From the NCBI GenBank assembly GCA_016745215.1, contig CP050890.1, positions 1,488,001 to 1,552,000 on the forward strand: DNA of 64,000 nt, written 5' to 3'. The notes under the pieces are model-generated. The model searched no databases, was not told the origin of the DNA, and was given only the letters and a program-made list of their open reading frames with translations. Both the position numbers and the translations under genes were made by a program. Below are positions 8,889 through 18,454 of this stretch, piece after piece. The DNA is from Thiohalocapsa sp. PB-PSB1 (GTDB taxonomy: Bacteria > Pseudomonadota > Gammaproteobacteria > Chromatiales > Chromatiaceae). Every line of letters begins with the position of its first letter. Positions within the stretch are counted from its first letter, which is position 1.

Positions 8889-11042
8889 CTAGGGAAACGC
8901 GAAGCGCAGCTCTGCTCGTATGCTGCGTCCAGCACCGCGAAAGTCATCATTCAGAGTTCCAACAGGTGCCGGTTGCGCATAGTCCTCGTCGAGAAAGTTG
9001 TAGGCCGCAAGTCCTAGCTCCAGGCGTGGCGACCAACGGTAGATCAGATTGAGATCCAGCAGGGTGTAGCCCGGTAGAGCGGAGCGGGAATCGATGGCGG
9101 CCCGCGGACTCGCACTCTGCCAGTAAACACTGAGGCCCGCCTGAAGTCGATCTGCCAGGGGGATCTTGGCCAGGGCGCTCGCAGTGTGAGCCGGCTCGTC
9201 CGGGGCGGGATCGCCGTTATCGAGCGTGACATCCACATAGCTGTAATTTGCGGAAAGACCGACCCCATTGCTCCATTGATAGCTGACGTCGAATTCCAGT
9301 CCGCGGGAGGTCATGGAGCCTGCATTCTCGAATGTGGTCGCACCGGGCGGTATGGTGATCAGCCGATCCAAATCGTTTTGGAACAGGGTGATGCGCGTGC
9401 TCAGGTTATCCACCGGATTGGCGCTGAGACCAATCTCGACGGTGCGGACCTGCTCCTCGTTGAGATCCGAATTGCCATTGAAAAAGGGGGATACGAGAAA
9501 CAGGCTGCGGAAATCCGGCGCGCGAAAGGCTGTGCCATAGAGGGCTCGCAGCCTGTAGTTCGGGTGCAGGCGCCAGGTCAGTCCCAGCCTTGGGTTCCAG
9601 GAATTGCCGAAGTCGCTGTAGTGATCCAGTCGAAGCCCGGCGTTCAGAATCAGCTCGTCTGTGATCTGCCAGATGTCCTCCACATAAGGGGCAATCAAAA
9701 TACGATTGGCATCCTGACCGAAATTGTTGAAATCGCTGACATCTTGAAATGGATACACAGGGATGCCGATACCGATGTCGTTGCCGAATGAGCGCAGATC
9801 ATCCTGTGCTTGATACTCCCAGAGTAGTCCATAGGTAACTCGGTGGCTATCAAAACGGAAATCGGACGCGCGCAGTTCAAATCCGGCCTTGGTGCTGTTC
9901 TGCCCAAGGTGCGTATACAGTCCGGTCTCGTTGAACGCGAAGTAGCTGGAGTCCGGCGGGATGGTTCCCCTGCGAAACTGGGTAATGAAAGCCTCGACAT
10001 CATAGTAATCGAAATAGGCACGGGGGAGCAGCCGGACATGCTCTCCCAGCTGCAACTTGCCATCGATTTCGACAAAGCCGCTTTTGAAGAATACGCCATC
10101 ATCCGGATTCAACAGGTACAAGGCACCGTGGGACTCGCCACGATCTTGCTGCGTATAGCGCGCCTGTACCGAGTATTGCCCTAGCAGGCCCCGTGCCTGC
10201 AGATCGACCTGTTCAAAGTCCCGCTCGGCCAGCCCGGGCAGCCCGCTGGCATCCGCGGTGACTGGGATACGCTCGCCCTCGCGGTCGATCAGATTGGCGT
10301 TGAATGTCAGAGAGCGGTCGGCTTGGAACGCCTCGCCGTAGAGCAGATTGATGTCGCTGCCGATGTAGCCTTCGGCTTCCCACTCGCTGTGCAACGCGAG
10401 CTCGGTGCCATCAATCTCGGCCGCGTTGCGGGTGATGATGTTGACCAAGCCCAGGAATGCATTGGAGCCAAAGAGCGCCGAGCCAGGTCCCAGCATGACC
10501 TCGATCCGCTCGATGTTCTCTAGGGGTAAATTGGATAACTCAACAAGGAAGGCGGCGCTGCCGTTGGTTGGCTCGTTCAGGCTGTGTCCGTCGAGCAGGA
10601 ACAGAAGCTGGTTGCTGGTGTCACGTCGTATTCCGCGCACGGAGATCAGCGGCCGGCCGCGGTTGGTCACATCGACTCGCAGGCCCGGCACATGGCGCAG
10701 TAAATCATAGATCGTGCGCGCGCCCATGCGCTGGATCTGTTCACGGGTAATGACGGTAACGCTAGCCGGGGAGTCGGCGAGGCGCTGTGGAGCCAGGGAC
10801 GCGGAGACTACCGAAATCTCGGCGAGCTGGGTCGGCAACAGATCGAACAGGTCTGCGGAGGGCTGATTTTCCAACTTTCCTTGCAAGTCCGCGGAACCGG
10901 CAACCGGCATTGCAGCGCAGCAGAGCAAGGCCGGCGAGAAAAGCAGTCCCAGAACATGCCGAAGAGATTGGCTGCTGTAGTGGCTGCTGTAGTGGCTGCT
11001 GTAGTGGCTCCTGCATCGGCCAACGTCATTGATGGACTTCAT
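8889..11042 (-). CDS. TonB-dependent outer-membrane receptor
   Basis: Outer-membrane gated beta-barrel of 717 residues, first gene of the receptor-yfiR-GGDEF operon. A signal peptide (LGLLFSPALLCCAAMPVAGS) precedes the plug domain (SVTVITREQIQRMGARTIYD, then VRGIRRDTSNQLLFLLDGHS). The barrel ends in ELRFAFP. The substrate cannot be read from sequence; the plug resembles vitamin B12/colicin I (BtuB/CirA)-like receptors. A longer frame to 11177 would take its N terminus from the neighbouring IS end, so I chose the ATG at 11042, 44 bp from the element. The original promoter is probably displaced. Three 12-bp repeats in the leader encode a His-Tyr-Ser-Ser run. Confidence 0.88.
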   Translation of the reverse strand: MKSINDVGRCRSHYSSHYSSHYSSQSLRHVLGLLFSPALLCCAAMPVAGSADLQGKLENQPSADLFDLLPTQLAEISVVSASLAPQRLADSPASVTVITREQIQRMGARTIYDLLRHVPGLRVDVTNRGRPLISVRGIRRDTSNQLLFLLDGHSLNEPTNGSAAFLVELSNLPLENIERIEVMLGPGSALFGSNAFLGLVNIITRNAAEIDGTELALHSEWEAEGYIGSDINLLYGEAFQADRSLTFNANLIDREGERIPVTADASGLPGLAERDFEQVDLQARGLLGQYSVQARYTQQDRGESHGALYLLNPDDGVFFKSGFVEIDGKLQLGEHVRLLPRAYFDYYDVEAFITQFRRGTIPPDSSYFAFNETGLYTHLGQNSTKAGFELRASDFRFDSHRVTYGLLWEYQAQDDLRSFGNDIGIGIPVYPFQDVSDFNNFGQDANRILIAPYVEDIWQITDELILNAGLRLDHYSDFGNSWNPRLGLTWRLHPNYRLRALYGTAFRAPDFRSLFLVSPFFNGNSDLNEEQVRTVEIGLSANPVDNLSTRITLFQNDLDRLITIPPGATTFENAGSMTSRGLEFDVSYQWSNGVGLSANYSYVDVTLDNGDPAPDEPAHTASALAKIPLADRLQAGLSVYWQSASPRAAIDSRSALPGYTLLDLNLIYRWSPRLELGLAAYNFLDEDYAQPAPVGTLNDDFRGAGRSIRAELRFAFP
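10970..11005. repeat. 12-bp tandem repeat x3 in receptor leader
   Basis: GGCTGCTGTAGT occurs three times head to tail. On the minus strand it encodes the SHYSSHYSSHYS run ahead of the signal-peptide core. The unit is a multiple of three, so copy change would not shift the frame. Confidence 0.85.
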
Positions 11043-11086
11043 TGCTTGGTATTTGTCGAGAGTTATAAAAAGATCGAACCAATAAA

Positions 11087-12541
11087 CAATACCTTCGCCA
11101 AATAGCCCGATCTCATGCTGCACTAAGTTCTTGATTAATCCGCCCCAGATTTGCAGCCTGCTCAAGGGCTTGGTCAATAATATTTGCTTCGGGCATTTCC
11201 GGAAGCATTTTTAACACCTCCAGGACGTATTTCCGGCCGCGGAAGTGGGCTTTGAGGTCATTGACGCTAAAGCTCGGACAGTGCTCGCGCACCGGTCGCA
11301 TCAGGATCTGGGACAGGTTGATCATCAGCATCGCCAGGTTGGCACTGTTGTAGACCGGCGTTGGCTTGATCACCATGAAGTCTTCCAAGCCCCAGTACTG
11401 TTTGGCGTCTCGGAAGTTGAACTCGATTTGGAAGCGCAAGCGATAGTAATCGATGAGCGCTTCGTAGCCTAACTCAAGATCACTACTGAAAAGGATGACA
11501 TGGGCCTGGGCACCGGTGCGTTGGTTGGTCTTGACGAGGATCACGACATTGAGCCGGTCGGGGAATTTTTTGTGCCAAACGGGCAGTTGGTAGATGGCCG
11601 TATGAACCTGTCCTTCCACGGAAGTGGCTTTGAGAAAGCACGGCGGCAAGTGTTGATAATCGAGCTTGCTGCCGTACTTGCGCCGCGGGCCGCGCCCGGC
11701 GTAGGGGCCGTCATAGGGCAGATACAGCGCGCTGTTGTGGCGCAATTTGCTGATCAACTCTAAGCCCGTGCGACGGACCATTTGCAGCGCTTGATTATGG
11801 CCGAAGGCCCCGTCGAAGACGAAATAACGCACCGTCAGCGTCTGGCACACCAGTGCCAGCACCTGGCGCAGAAGGTCTTGAACGAACTGCAAATAGGGCG
11901 ACAGACTCACCTCCCGGCGATTGCCATTGCGGCTACCTTTCGGCCGCCCTCGGTCCTTACCCCGACCCGCTTTGGACGCTTTCGGGCAGCTCGCGGCCGT
12001 CTCTTTGAGAATCGGCTCCAGGCGCAATGGGTACGAACAGCGCCGTTGCACGCTAATCAACGACAGGCTCAGAAAACACAACCCCGGGATCGTCTTGCCA
12101 ACCACCGAGGAGAAAAAACGATCCAGACCGTGGGTCTTCTTGCCCGATTTGCTCACCACCACTTCATCGCCCGCCAGCAACCAGTGCGTTTCGTCGCCCA
12201 GCAGGTGCTGGCGAATCACCAGCCAATGCACTTGGCCCCAACTGAGCGTGGTGTTGAACAACCGCTGCAGCGTCCGATCGCTTCCCCCGCGCTCGGTCCA
12301 GCGCGATAGCCCCCGCATCGTTACCCGCCCCGTCATCGCCAACAGCCCTTCCACAACGCAACCCAAACGGCCAAGGCTCGTCTTATCTACGCTCTGGCTT
12401 AAGCAGCTCAAGATCAGCATAATGTCGGGCATGGGCGATAGCCTCCTGAGGGAATAGGTCTTCGGATTAGTAACTGGATAACCTATCACCTCGGGCTGTC
12501 GCCCACCTAATTTTTGGCGCTAATTTTTGGCGAAGGTATTG
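11087..12541 (-). mobile_element. IS4-family insertion sequence, copy A
   Basis: A 1455-bp element with terminal inverted repeats CAATACCTTCGCCAAA (left, with TAG in place of the last bases here) and TTTTTGGCGAAGGTATTG (right). It is nearly identical to copy B, exactly 14,000 bp further on and in the same orientation. Unlike copy B it has no matching target duplication (flanks CCAATAAA and CTATGCAT), so one side was probably altered by recombination or deletion. Confidence 0.93.
11113..12432 (-). CDS. IS4-family transposase (copy A)
   Basis: DDE transposase of 439 residues. The catalytic region shows LAGDEVVV and FVFDGAFG, plus the IS4 signature Y-(2)-R-(3)-E-(6)-K within YYRLRFQIEFNFRDAKQ. 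CAGGAGG lies 9 nt before the ATG at 12432 (MPDIMLIL), so the longer frame starting at 12489 is not needed. Complete and apparently functional; it differs from copy B at a few positions, for example His instead of Gln before the first catalytic Asp. Confidence 0.95.
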   Translation of the reverse strand: MPDIMLILSCLSQSVDKTSLGRLGCVVEGLLAMTGRVTMRGLSRWTERGGSDRTLQRLFNTTLSWGQVHWLVIRQHLLGDETHWLLAGDEVVVSKSGKKTHGLDRFFSSVVGKTIPGLCFLSLSLISVQRRCSYPLRLEPILKETAASCPKASKAGRGKDRGRPKGSRNGNRREVSLSPYLQFVQDLLRQVLALVCQTLTVRYFVFDGAFGHNQALQMVRRTGLELISKLRHNSALYLPYDGPYAGRGPRRKYGSKLDYQHLPPCFLKATSVEGQVHTAIYQLPVWHKKFPDRLNVVILVKTNQRTGAQAHVILFSSDLELGYEALIDYYRLRFQIEFNFRDAKQYWGLEDFMVIKPTPVYNSANLAMLMINLSQILMRPVREHCPSFSVNDLKAHFRGRKYVLEVLKMLPEMPEANIIDQALEQAANLGRINQELSAA

Positions 12542-12591
12542 CTATGCATACAGAGGATGCTTGCCCAGTTTCATCGCTTGGGTGGAGGTGT

Positions 12592-12895
12592 CATGTCTTT
12601 TCGATCCCGATCCCAATGCCGATCAAGTCGCGCTGGACGGGTTGTACCTTGGGGGTATCTTCAGTTCATTTGTCGACAAGACCGTGGCCTACAGTTTTTC
12701 TTCCGGGAAAGGTGCGGCGCTCGCTTGTGCTCCGCTGGCATCATTTGCCGGGTCGCCCTAAGCGAGCTCCTACGTCGACCGGCTCCCACGGCTGGTGAAG
12801 GTTCACTTGCGGAGGAGGCGCCTTGGCCCCTCTGCGCGCTCTGCGTCGCTGCGGTGAATCCTTACATTTGTTGCAGGCAGCATCCGCTCCAAGTC
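12592..12895. repeat. Dispersed relative of the 189-bp satellite
   Basis: About 300 bp that aligns through its length with 43483-43795. Its second half matches the unit of the 26.8-29.3 kb tandem array (GCTGGCATC, GGGCTCCTAC-like, GCGGTGAATCCTTACATT). Both single copies begin with the word GTCTTTTCGATYCC. No gene seen. Confidence 0.75.
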
Positions 12896-13564
12896 TCTCC
12901 CTGGCAGCGGCGTCCCCGCTGCCATGTCCCAACTGGTAACGCTTAGTAGCGGTTCATGAATAACCTATACCACGCTATCCAGACATCGGCGGAGTGCAAT
13001 CGGGGTCGCTATCGGAATCGGAATCGAGAGAGAAAACGCCCTATGCCATTCGGTCATGAGAAGCTCGACGTAGAGCGTGCGGCCATCGAGTCTGTCGGCT
13101 GGGCCATAGCGCGACTGCGAGCATGTGAAAGGACAGCGTAACGCGAAGGATCAACGCCTGTGCGCATCGTAGGTGCGCTTCGTAGGTGCGCATCGAAGGC
13201 CAGCCATCGCGCTGAACATTGCCGAGGATAACGGCACAGCGACGAGCGGGGATCGACGCCGGTCGTTTGAAATCGCACAAGGCTCGGCGCTGGAGTGCGT
13301 TGCGATTCAGGACGTGCTCGCTGGTATGCGATGCGTTGTGCGCAGACGACAACAGCAAGCAAAAGGCACTGCTCGTTCGTCGTGTGGTCATGCTCACGAA
13401 GCTCCGACAGCGTGGCTAGGCGGTCAGCGAGGAACTTGGCGGATATCGGGTTGGTCAGTTCGATACCGACGTTGATACCGATACCGACGCCGATAGCGGT
13501 AGCGAATGAGTCGGCAGGCGACACCCAAGCCAAAAACCTGTTTAGCTTGTTTCTGCACCATCAC
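12896..13564. other. Repeat-rich gap, no gene
   Basis: No convincing ORF. Holds TCGGAATCGGAATCG words at 12995-13030 and a GATACCGA run at 13455-13505. From 13508 to 13567 it has a 60-bp stretch (GAGTCGGCAGGCGACACCC onward) that recurs inside the MITE-like copy at 35425-35580. The stretch overlaps the stop codon of the helicase gene. Confidence 0.6.
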
Positions 13565-16471
13565 TTAGCTATCCCCATCCCACACCCCTCGCAATCGCGC
13601 CAATGGCCGCATTTCATCGTTGGCTTCGAAGTCCGGATAGTCGGGGTTGGCGGCCTCGAGCACGTAGCGTCCATCCGGCTGCTTGGTGATCAGGCGTAAC
13701 ACGTATTGGTCATCGCCGCTGGCGTCCTGGCGTTCGATGACCATCACGTCGCCGGTGATGGAGCCGGCCTTGCTGGGGTCTACCAGCTCCAGCAGCAGGT
13801 AGTCGCCGTCCCGTACCGGGTTCTTGCCGCCGTTCATGGAGTTGCCGGTGGCGCGGGCGACGAAGTGGCGGTCCGGATCAACGCTGCCATGGCCGGGCGG
13901 GACGCGGTAGTTGCTTTCTATGTCCGTGCGACCGCTGCGGAAGTGGCCGCAGGCGATGCGCAGATCCGGGAAGTAGGGTACCTCGGTGCCTTCGGTCTCT
14001 TCGATAGCTGCCGGCTGCGGAAAGGGCAGGATCTTCGCGCCCTCGTCGATGGGCTGTTCAGCATTGCCCGGCGCTGTCTTGGGTAGGCGGGGTTCATAGG
14101 CGGCGAGTCTGTATTCGACCAGTTCCTGCACCATCACCTGGAAGGTGGCTCGCTCCTCGTCGGTTACCGGGAAGGTCGGCTTAAAGCGTCCTCGCACCAC
14201 CTCGAACCAGCGCTTTGCATCACCTGCGCGATTACCGCCGATCCAGGCATTGATCGGGTTGCCCTTCCAGTAACTCAGCCATTTGCCGGCATCGATGTGG
14301 TCGATCTGCTGAAGGTTCTTGCGGATATCGGTGATAAAGCCACGCCGACGGCGGAAGACCTCCAGCGCCTGTGCGGCCAAGGCTTCGAGGGTCGGCGGCT
14401 GGTGGAAGCCGTTCAGGTCCAACAGCGACTCCAACAGCACGGCCTTGAAGCACTTGGTCATGCTGGTGGTTTCCACCACGCGAAAGAAGTCCGCGTGGCG
14501 ATCCAAGCAAGCTGTCTCGGTAGCTGTCAGGTCGCCCTGGTCTGCCACCAGCGCCCACCACTGGCCATGCTGACGCCGCAGATCCGGGAGGCTCGACCCG
14601 CTGCGGTAAAACTCCGCCAGCCTCGGCCGCCGGCTGAGCGAGTCGCGCAGGGCCTGATAGTCAGTGGCCGGTCCCTTGCCCTGTAAGCGGATCAGAAACT
14701 CGATGATGGCCAGATCGTAGTTGGCGAAGCAGCCGGGCGGTAGAGCAAGCTCGCCGTCGCGGGCGCGGCGGCCGAATTCCGCGAGCTGACGGTAGCTGCT
14801 ACCTACTTCGAACAGCGCCTGGGGCTTGTTCAGAAAGCCCTGGTGGTTGCCGATGAAGTCCAGCACCACCAGTCGCTCCTTGTCCGGGTGCAGGCGCAGC
14901 CCGCGACCGAGTTGTTGCAGGAACAAGACCTTCGACTCGGTGGGGCGCAGCATCATCACGGTATCGATGGCGGGCAGGTCGACGCCCTCATTGAACAGGT
15001 CCACCGAGAAGATCACCTGCAGGCTGCCCTGCTCGAGCTGTTCCAGAGCTGCGCTGCGCTCCAGCGTCGAGCCCCGATAGACGGCCTCGGCGCGGATGCC
15101 TGCGCGACGGAAGCGCTCGGCCATGAAGTCCGCATGCTTGCGCGATACGCAGAAGGCCAGGGTGCGTTGCCGGCCCTGCTGTCGCCAATGCCGCAGTGCG
15201 TGGCGAGCGCGGCCCTGGGTGGCGAGCTTGTTGCTCAGGGCCTGCGGGTCGAAACGTCCATTCCGCCAAGGAATCTCTCGGTAGTCGATCGTCTCGTCGT
15301 AGATACCGTAGTAGTGAAAGGGGCAGAGCAGACCGAGTTCGATGCCGTCGAACAGGTACCGGCTGTAGACCAGATTGTCGTCGCACAGGCTGAGGATGTC
15401 CGACTGGTCGGTGCGCTCCGGCGTTGCCGTGAGCCCCAGCAGGAAGCGCGGGCGCAGGTGTTGCAGCAGGCGCCGGTAGGTGGGGGCCGCGGCGTGGTGG
15501 AATTCGTCGATAACGACGTAATCGAAGTGATCCGGTGCGAAGTGTTCCAGGTGCTGCGCCTGGCCTAGGGTCTGCACCGACGCGAACAATAGATCGACAT
15601 CGGTCTGCTTGCGGGCGCCGGTGTAGCGGCCGACCCGCGCGTCGGGATGCACACGCTGAAAGCTGGCCTCGGCCTGCAACAGGATTTCCTCGCGGTGGGC
15701 GACGAACAGCACGCGCCTGGCCTGCATCTGCTGGCTGTCGAAGGCGGCCAGGTAAGTCTTGCCGAGCCCGGTGGCCATCACCACGAGGCCCCGTCGGTAG
15801 CCCTCGGCGCGACTCGCCGCAAGCGCGATCAACGCCTCCTGCTGCACCTCGGTCGGCTGCGGCGGCGGTTCCTCCGGTTCCTCGCAGCCGGCGGCAATGG
15901 GCAGGTGCTGCACCAGTCGTCGGCGTTGCTCGTACTGCTCGATCCAGTCGTGATCCAGCTCGCGGACATTCGGATGGGCGAACAGCGTCTCGTATTGCGC
16001 ACGGATCTCCCAAAAACGCCGGCTGTCGAGTGCATCGGTATCTGCAGTTGGTTCGACCCGCAGGTTCCATTCCAGGCCGTCGGTCAGCGCCGTGCGACTG
16101 AGATTGCTGGAACCGACGAAAGCCGCACCCCAGACGGTCTCGCCCTCGCAACTCTGCATGCAGATATACGCCTTCAGGTGGAAACTCTGTCGCTCGACCT
16201 CGAATACCCGGATATCTGCGCCGCGCTCCGCCAACAACATCAGTTGCCGCAGGGCCTGGGGATCGGTCACGCTTAGATAGTCGCTGGTCAGAACACGCAG
16301 GTGCGTGCCCGGTGTCTCGACCGCATCGATCAGGGCTGGATAGATTAGTTCGAGACCACTGCTCTTGATGAAGGCCACGGCCAGCTCGATCCGGTTGGCG
16401 CGTCTGATCGCCTCCAGCAACCGTGGCCGAAACGGGTCCGACGCACCGCCCGTGATCAGGTACTGGCCCAA
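13565..16471 (-). CDS. PLD-SF2 helicase-DUF3427 protein with S24-like C-terminal domain
   Basis: A 968-residue multi-domain protein. Residues 1-170 form a phospholipase-D-like nuclease domain (FHLKAYI near 97, GSSNLSRTAL). The SF2 helicase follows, with ATGLGKT near 238, DEFHH near 323, GLTATPERTD and QQLGRGLRLHPDK. A DUF3427-type region spans about 540-800. The C terminus (about 840-960) resembles a LexA/S24 peptidase fold, with ATGNSM around residue 875. Where LexA-type proteases have VKRL, this reads VLRL, so the catalytic Lys appears lost. Lies 2 bp from a methyltransferase gene. A DNA repair or phage-defence role is plausible from the domain set, not proven. Confidence 0.85.
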   Translation of the reverse strand: MGQYLITGGASDPFRPRLLEAIRRANRIELAVAFIKSSGLELIYPALIDAVETPGTHLRVLTSDYLSVTDPQALRQLMLLAERGADIRVFEVERQSFHLKAYICMQSCEGETVWGAAFVGSSNLSRTALTDGLEWNLRVEPTADTDALDSRRFWEIRAQYETLFAHPNVRELDHDWIEQYEQRRRLVQHLPIAAGCEEPEEPPPQPTEVQQEALIALAASRAEGYRRGLVVMATGLGKTYLAAFDSQQMQARRVLFVAHREEILLQAEASFQRVHPDARVGRYTGARKQTDVDLLFASVQTLGQAQHLEHFAPDHFDYVVIDEFHHAAAPTYRRLLQHLRPRFLLGLTATPERTDQSDILSLCDDNLVYSRYLFDGIELGLLCPFHYYGIYDETIDYREIPWRNGRFDPQALSNKLATQGRARHALRHWRQQGRQRTLAFCVSRKHADFMAERFRRAGIRAEAVYRGSTLERSAALEQLEQGSLQVIFSVDLFNEGVDLPAIDTVMMLRPTESKVLFLQQLGRGLRLHPDKERLVVLDFIGNHQGFLNKPQALFEVGSSYRQLAEFGRRARDGELALPPGCFANYDLAIIEFLIRLQGKGPATDYQALRDSLSRRPRLAEFYRSGSSLPDLRRQHGQWWALVADQGDLTATETACLDRHADFFRVVETTSMTKCFKAVLLESLLDLNGFHQPPTLEALAAQALEVFRRRRGFITDIRKNLQQIDHIDAGKWLSYWKGNPINAWIGGNRAGDAKRWFEVVRGRFKPTFPVTDEERATFQVMVQELVEYRLAAYEPRLPKTAPGNAEQPIDEGAKILPFPQPAAIEETEGTEVPYFPDLRIACGHFRSGRTDIESNYRVPPGHGSVDPDRHFVARATGNSMNGGKNPVRDGDYLLLELVDPSKAGSITGDVMVIERQDASGDDQYVLRLITKQPDGRYVLEAANPDYPDFEANDEMRPLARLRGVWDGDS

Positions 16472-16473
16472 GC

Positions 16474-17067
16474 CTACTCCGTCTTGTGCAACAGCGTATT
16501 CAGCCAGCGCTCCGCCTCGCGGCCGGGGCGCAGGTCGCTAGTGGTCCAGGTCTCCACCTCTTTCAGGTCCAGAACCTGACGCAGCAGTGCCGCCAGCCCC
16601 GGCTCGTCCAGATCGGTGAAGTGCCGGCCGTGGTGCTCACGCTCGCCACTGCCGTATTTGAACGATGCATAGATGACGCCGTCCGGCTTCAGCGCCTTGC
16701 ATAGCCGTCGCATCACGTCCGCCAGTTCGGCCGCTGGAACATGCAGCAGACTTGCACAGGCCCAGATGCCGTCGAACTGTTCCTGCCAGGTGATGTCTTG
16801 AAATCGAAGGCACTGCACGGGCTGGCCGAGGTGGGTCTCGGCCAACGCGATCAATGCAGGAGAGGCATCGAAGGCGGTCACCCGATGACCGAGCTTGGCA
16901 AAGGCACTGGCGTCGCGAGCGGAGCCGCAACCGGCGTCGAGGATGTGCGCCTGATCCGGGAGTCGCGGAAGGAAGCGCCGATATAGCGCGTTCATATCGA
17001 CTTCGACGGTGTCGTCGAAGAAGATAGAAGCATGTTGCTGATAGTATTCGTAGGTCAGGTCGAGCAC
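16474..17067 (-). CDS. Class I SAM-dependent methyltransferase
   Basis: A 197-residue Rossmann methyltransferase. The SAM motif I is HILDAGCGSARDASAFAKLG, with an acidic end of strand 2 (AFDASPAL) and motif II/III ACASLLHVP. It is closest in style to small-molecule or TehB/UbiG-like enzymes; no DNA-methylase catalytic motif (NPPY, DPPY or PCQ) is present, so it is unlikely to be a restriction-modification methylase. It is the first gene of a two-gene operon with the PLD-helicase (2 bp between them). Substrate unknown. Confidence 0.88.
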   Translation of the reverse strand: MLDLTYEYYQQHASIFFDDTVEVDMNALYRRFLPRLPDQAHILDAGCGSARDASAFAKLGHRVTAFDASPALIALAETHLGQPVQCLRFQDITWQEQFDGIWACASLLHVPAAELADVMRRLCKALKPDGVIYASFKYGSGEREHHGRHFTDLDEPGLAALLRQVLDLKEVETWTTSDLRPGREAERWLNTLLHKTE

Positions 17068-17404
17068 CGAAAAACCTCATGGGCAAGACTGATGGACACG
17101 CCAATCGAAGCACGCGTGTAATTTGTCCTTCGATACTGATTGCTTTGTTCTAGGCGTCTAGGGCCTTTCTTGCCAAGACATTTAGAATACGTCCTCCAGT
17201 GGACTTGTTAGTCCCACCACGCGCCGCGGTCTCATCGCAAAATAACTTGGGCGCACTGATGGCACATTATGCCCGATCAGCCGATGCTGCGTATTTTGGG
17301 CCATCGTGACCGGCGATTCCGTTTGGACGTGACCGATTTCAGGTGTTGGTCCGGAATGATCGGTCACGACCCCGGAATGGCTGGTCACGTTCACCGGAAT
17401 AGGC
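17068..17404. other. Gap with mobile-element debris
   Basis: No gene. Positions about 17320-17400 carry GTGACCGATTTC and GGTCACG-like direct and inverted words (GATCGGTCACGACC, GGCTGGTCACGTTCACC), suggesting the end of a lost insertion sequence. The sequence then enters an IS1182 fragment without a start codon. Confidence 0.45.
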
Positions 17405-17863
17405 ACCGATTTCGAATACGACCCGAAGGAAGACTGTTTCGCTTGCCCGGGCGGACAAATCTTGGTTTTGGTACAAGAAACGAAAAACGGAGAAAAAGCC
17501 TATCAAGGTCGCGCTGACACCTGTGCCGCCTGCCCATACCGATCCCGTTGCTGTCAATCGAAAAAGGGAGAAGCCCGTACGATCAACACGGACGACAAAG
17601 AACCTCTACGCCAACGAATGAATGCCAAAATGGAACAACAGGAAGCCAAGCACGTTTATAAAAGACGCAAGAGCATCGTCGAACCGATTTTCGGTCAGGT
17701 AAAGAATACGGGTTTTCGCGGTTTCGGTGTGCGCGGGAAAGAAAAAGCGGCCGCGGAATTCTCGCTGGTTTGCGCGGCGCATAACATCAAGAAAATCAGC
17801 AAGGCGATCATCAAGGGATTTGTGCGCCCGGAATCAGGGAAACTGGTTGCGAATCCGATCTGA
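17405..17863 (+). pseudogene. IS1182-family transposase, C-terminal fragment
   Basis: Only the last about 150 residues of a DDE transposase remain. Seen are the zinc-type Cys cluster (CAACPYRSRC), the YKRRKSIVEPIFGQVKN motif that carries the catalytic Glu, and the C-terminal AAHNIKKI. The frame is open upstream to about 17405 (DFEYDPKEDCFACPGG) and then lost. No terminal repeat pair could be set. The fragment shows an old insertion in this accessory region. Confidence 0.82.
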
Positions 17864-18454
17864 TGGACGATCATTTTGCTTGAAGAGACGAAAAACGAGG
17901 AATATCGACCATGATATTACTCAAATACCGACCGCCAACGGATGACTGAAAAGATATCGATTCTTTTACCCTGAATTGGGTGGGTGTTTAAGTCGGCTGT
18001 AGAACCTATTCTCGGACAGCCTCCTGGGCGCTACGGGCATCGACCATCACCGCTGCAATCCCCGTGGGAGATATTTGCGCTCGCGACGACGGTAATAACA
18101 GCGGGTCTCGACGCCGCCTAATCGCGGTTGCAAGCCGCTGCCGCTCCTACGAAGAGCCGCGGAACACCACCCACGGAGCCCGGATGCAGATGTCCGTCGA
18201 ACTGACCTGAGACATAGATAAAGTCTTTGGCTATGATACACGATAGTCCTAGCATGAGCCTTGTCACGTTTTGAATCAGGACATAACCACTTTTGGTCGC
18301 TATGAGACCTTTCCGCTCCGTTACGTTCGGCTAACGAAGGCCCTCGAGGCTTTGGAGCAGCATCCAGTCACCTTCAAGCGCCCCGCAGCTTTGCTAGGCT
18401 CCCACCAATAACACAGCACGTTTTCACCAACCAAGACAACCCGGACAAGCACTG
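17864..18454. other. Gap, no gene
   Basis: Probable 3' remnant of the IS1182 element up to about 18020, then GC-rich sequence with short inverted words. No ORF with a recognisable motif or ribosome site is seen before the PLD-like gene. Confidence 0.5.

Noticed and set aside
11043..11177. Extended N terminus of the TonB receptor
   Set aside because: It reads into the IS4 end sequence and precedes the true signal peptide.
16474..17067. Restriction-modification DNA methylase
   Set aside because: No NPPY/DPPY or PCQ catalytic motif; only a general SAM-binding fold is seen.
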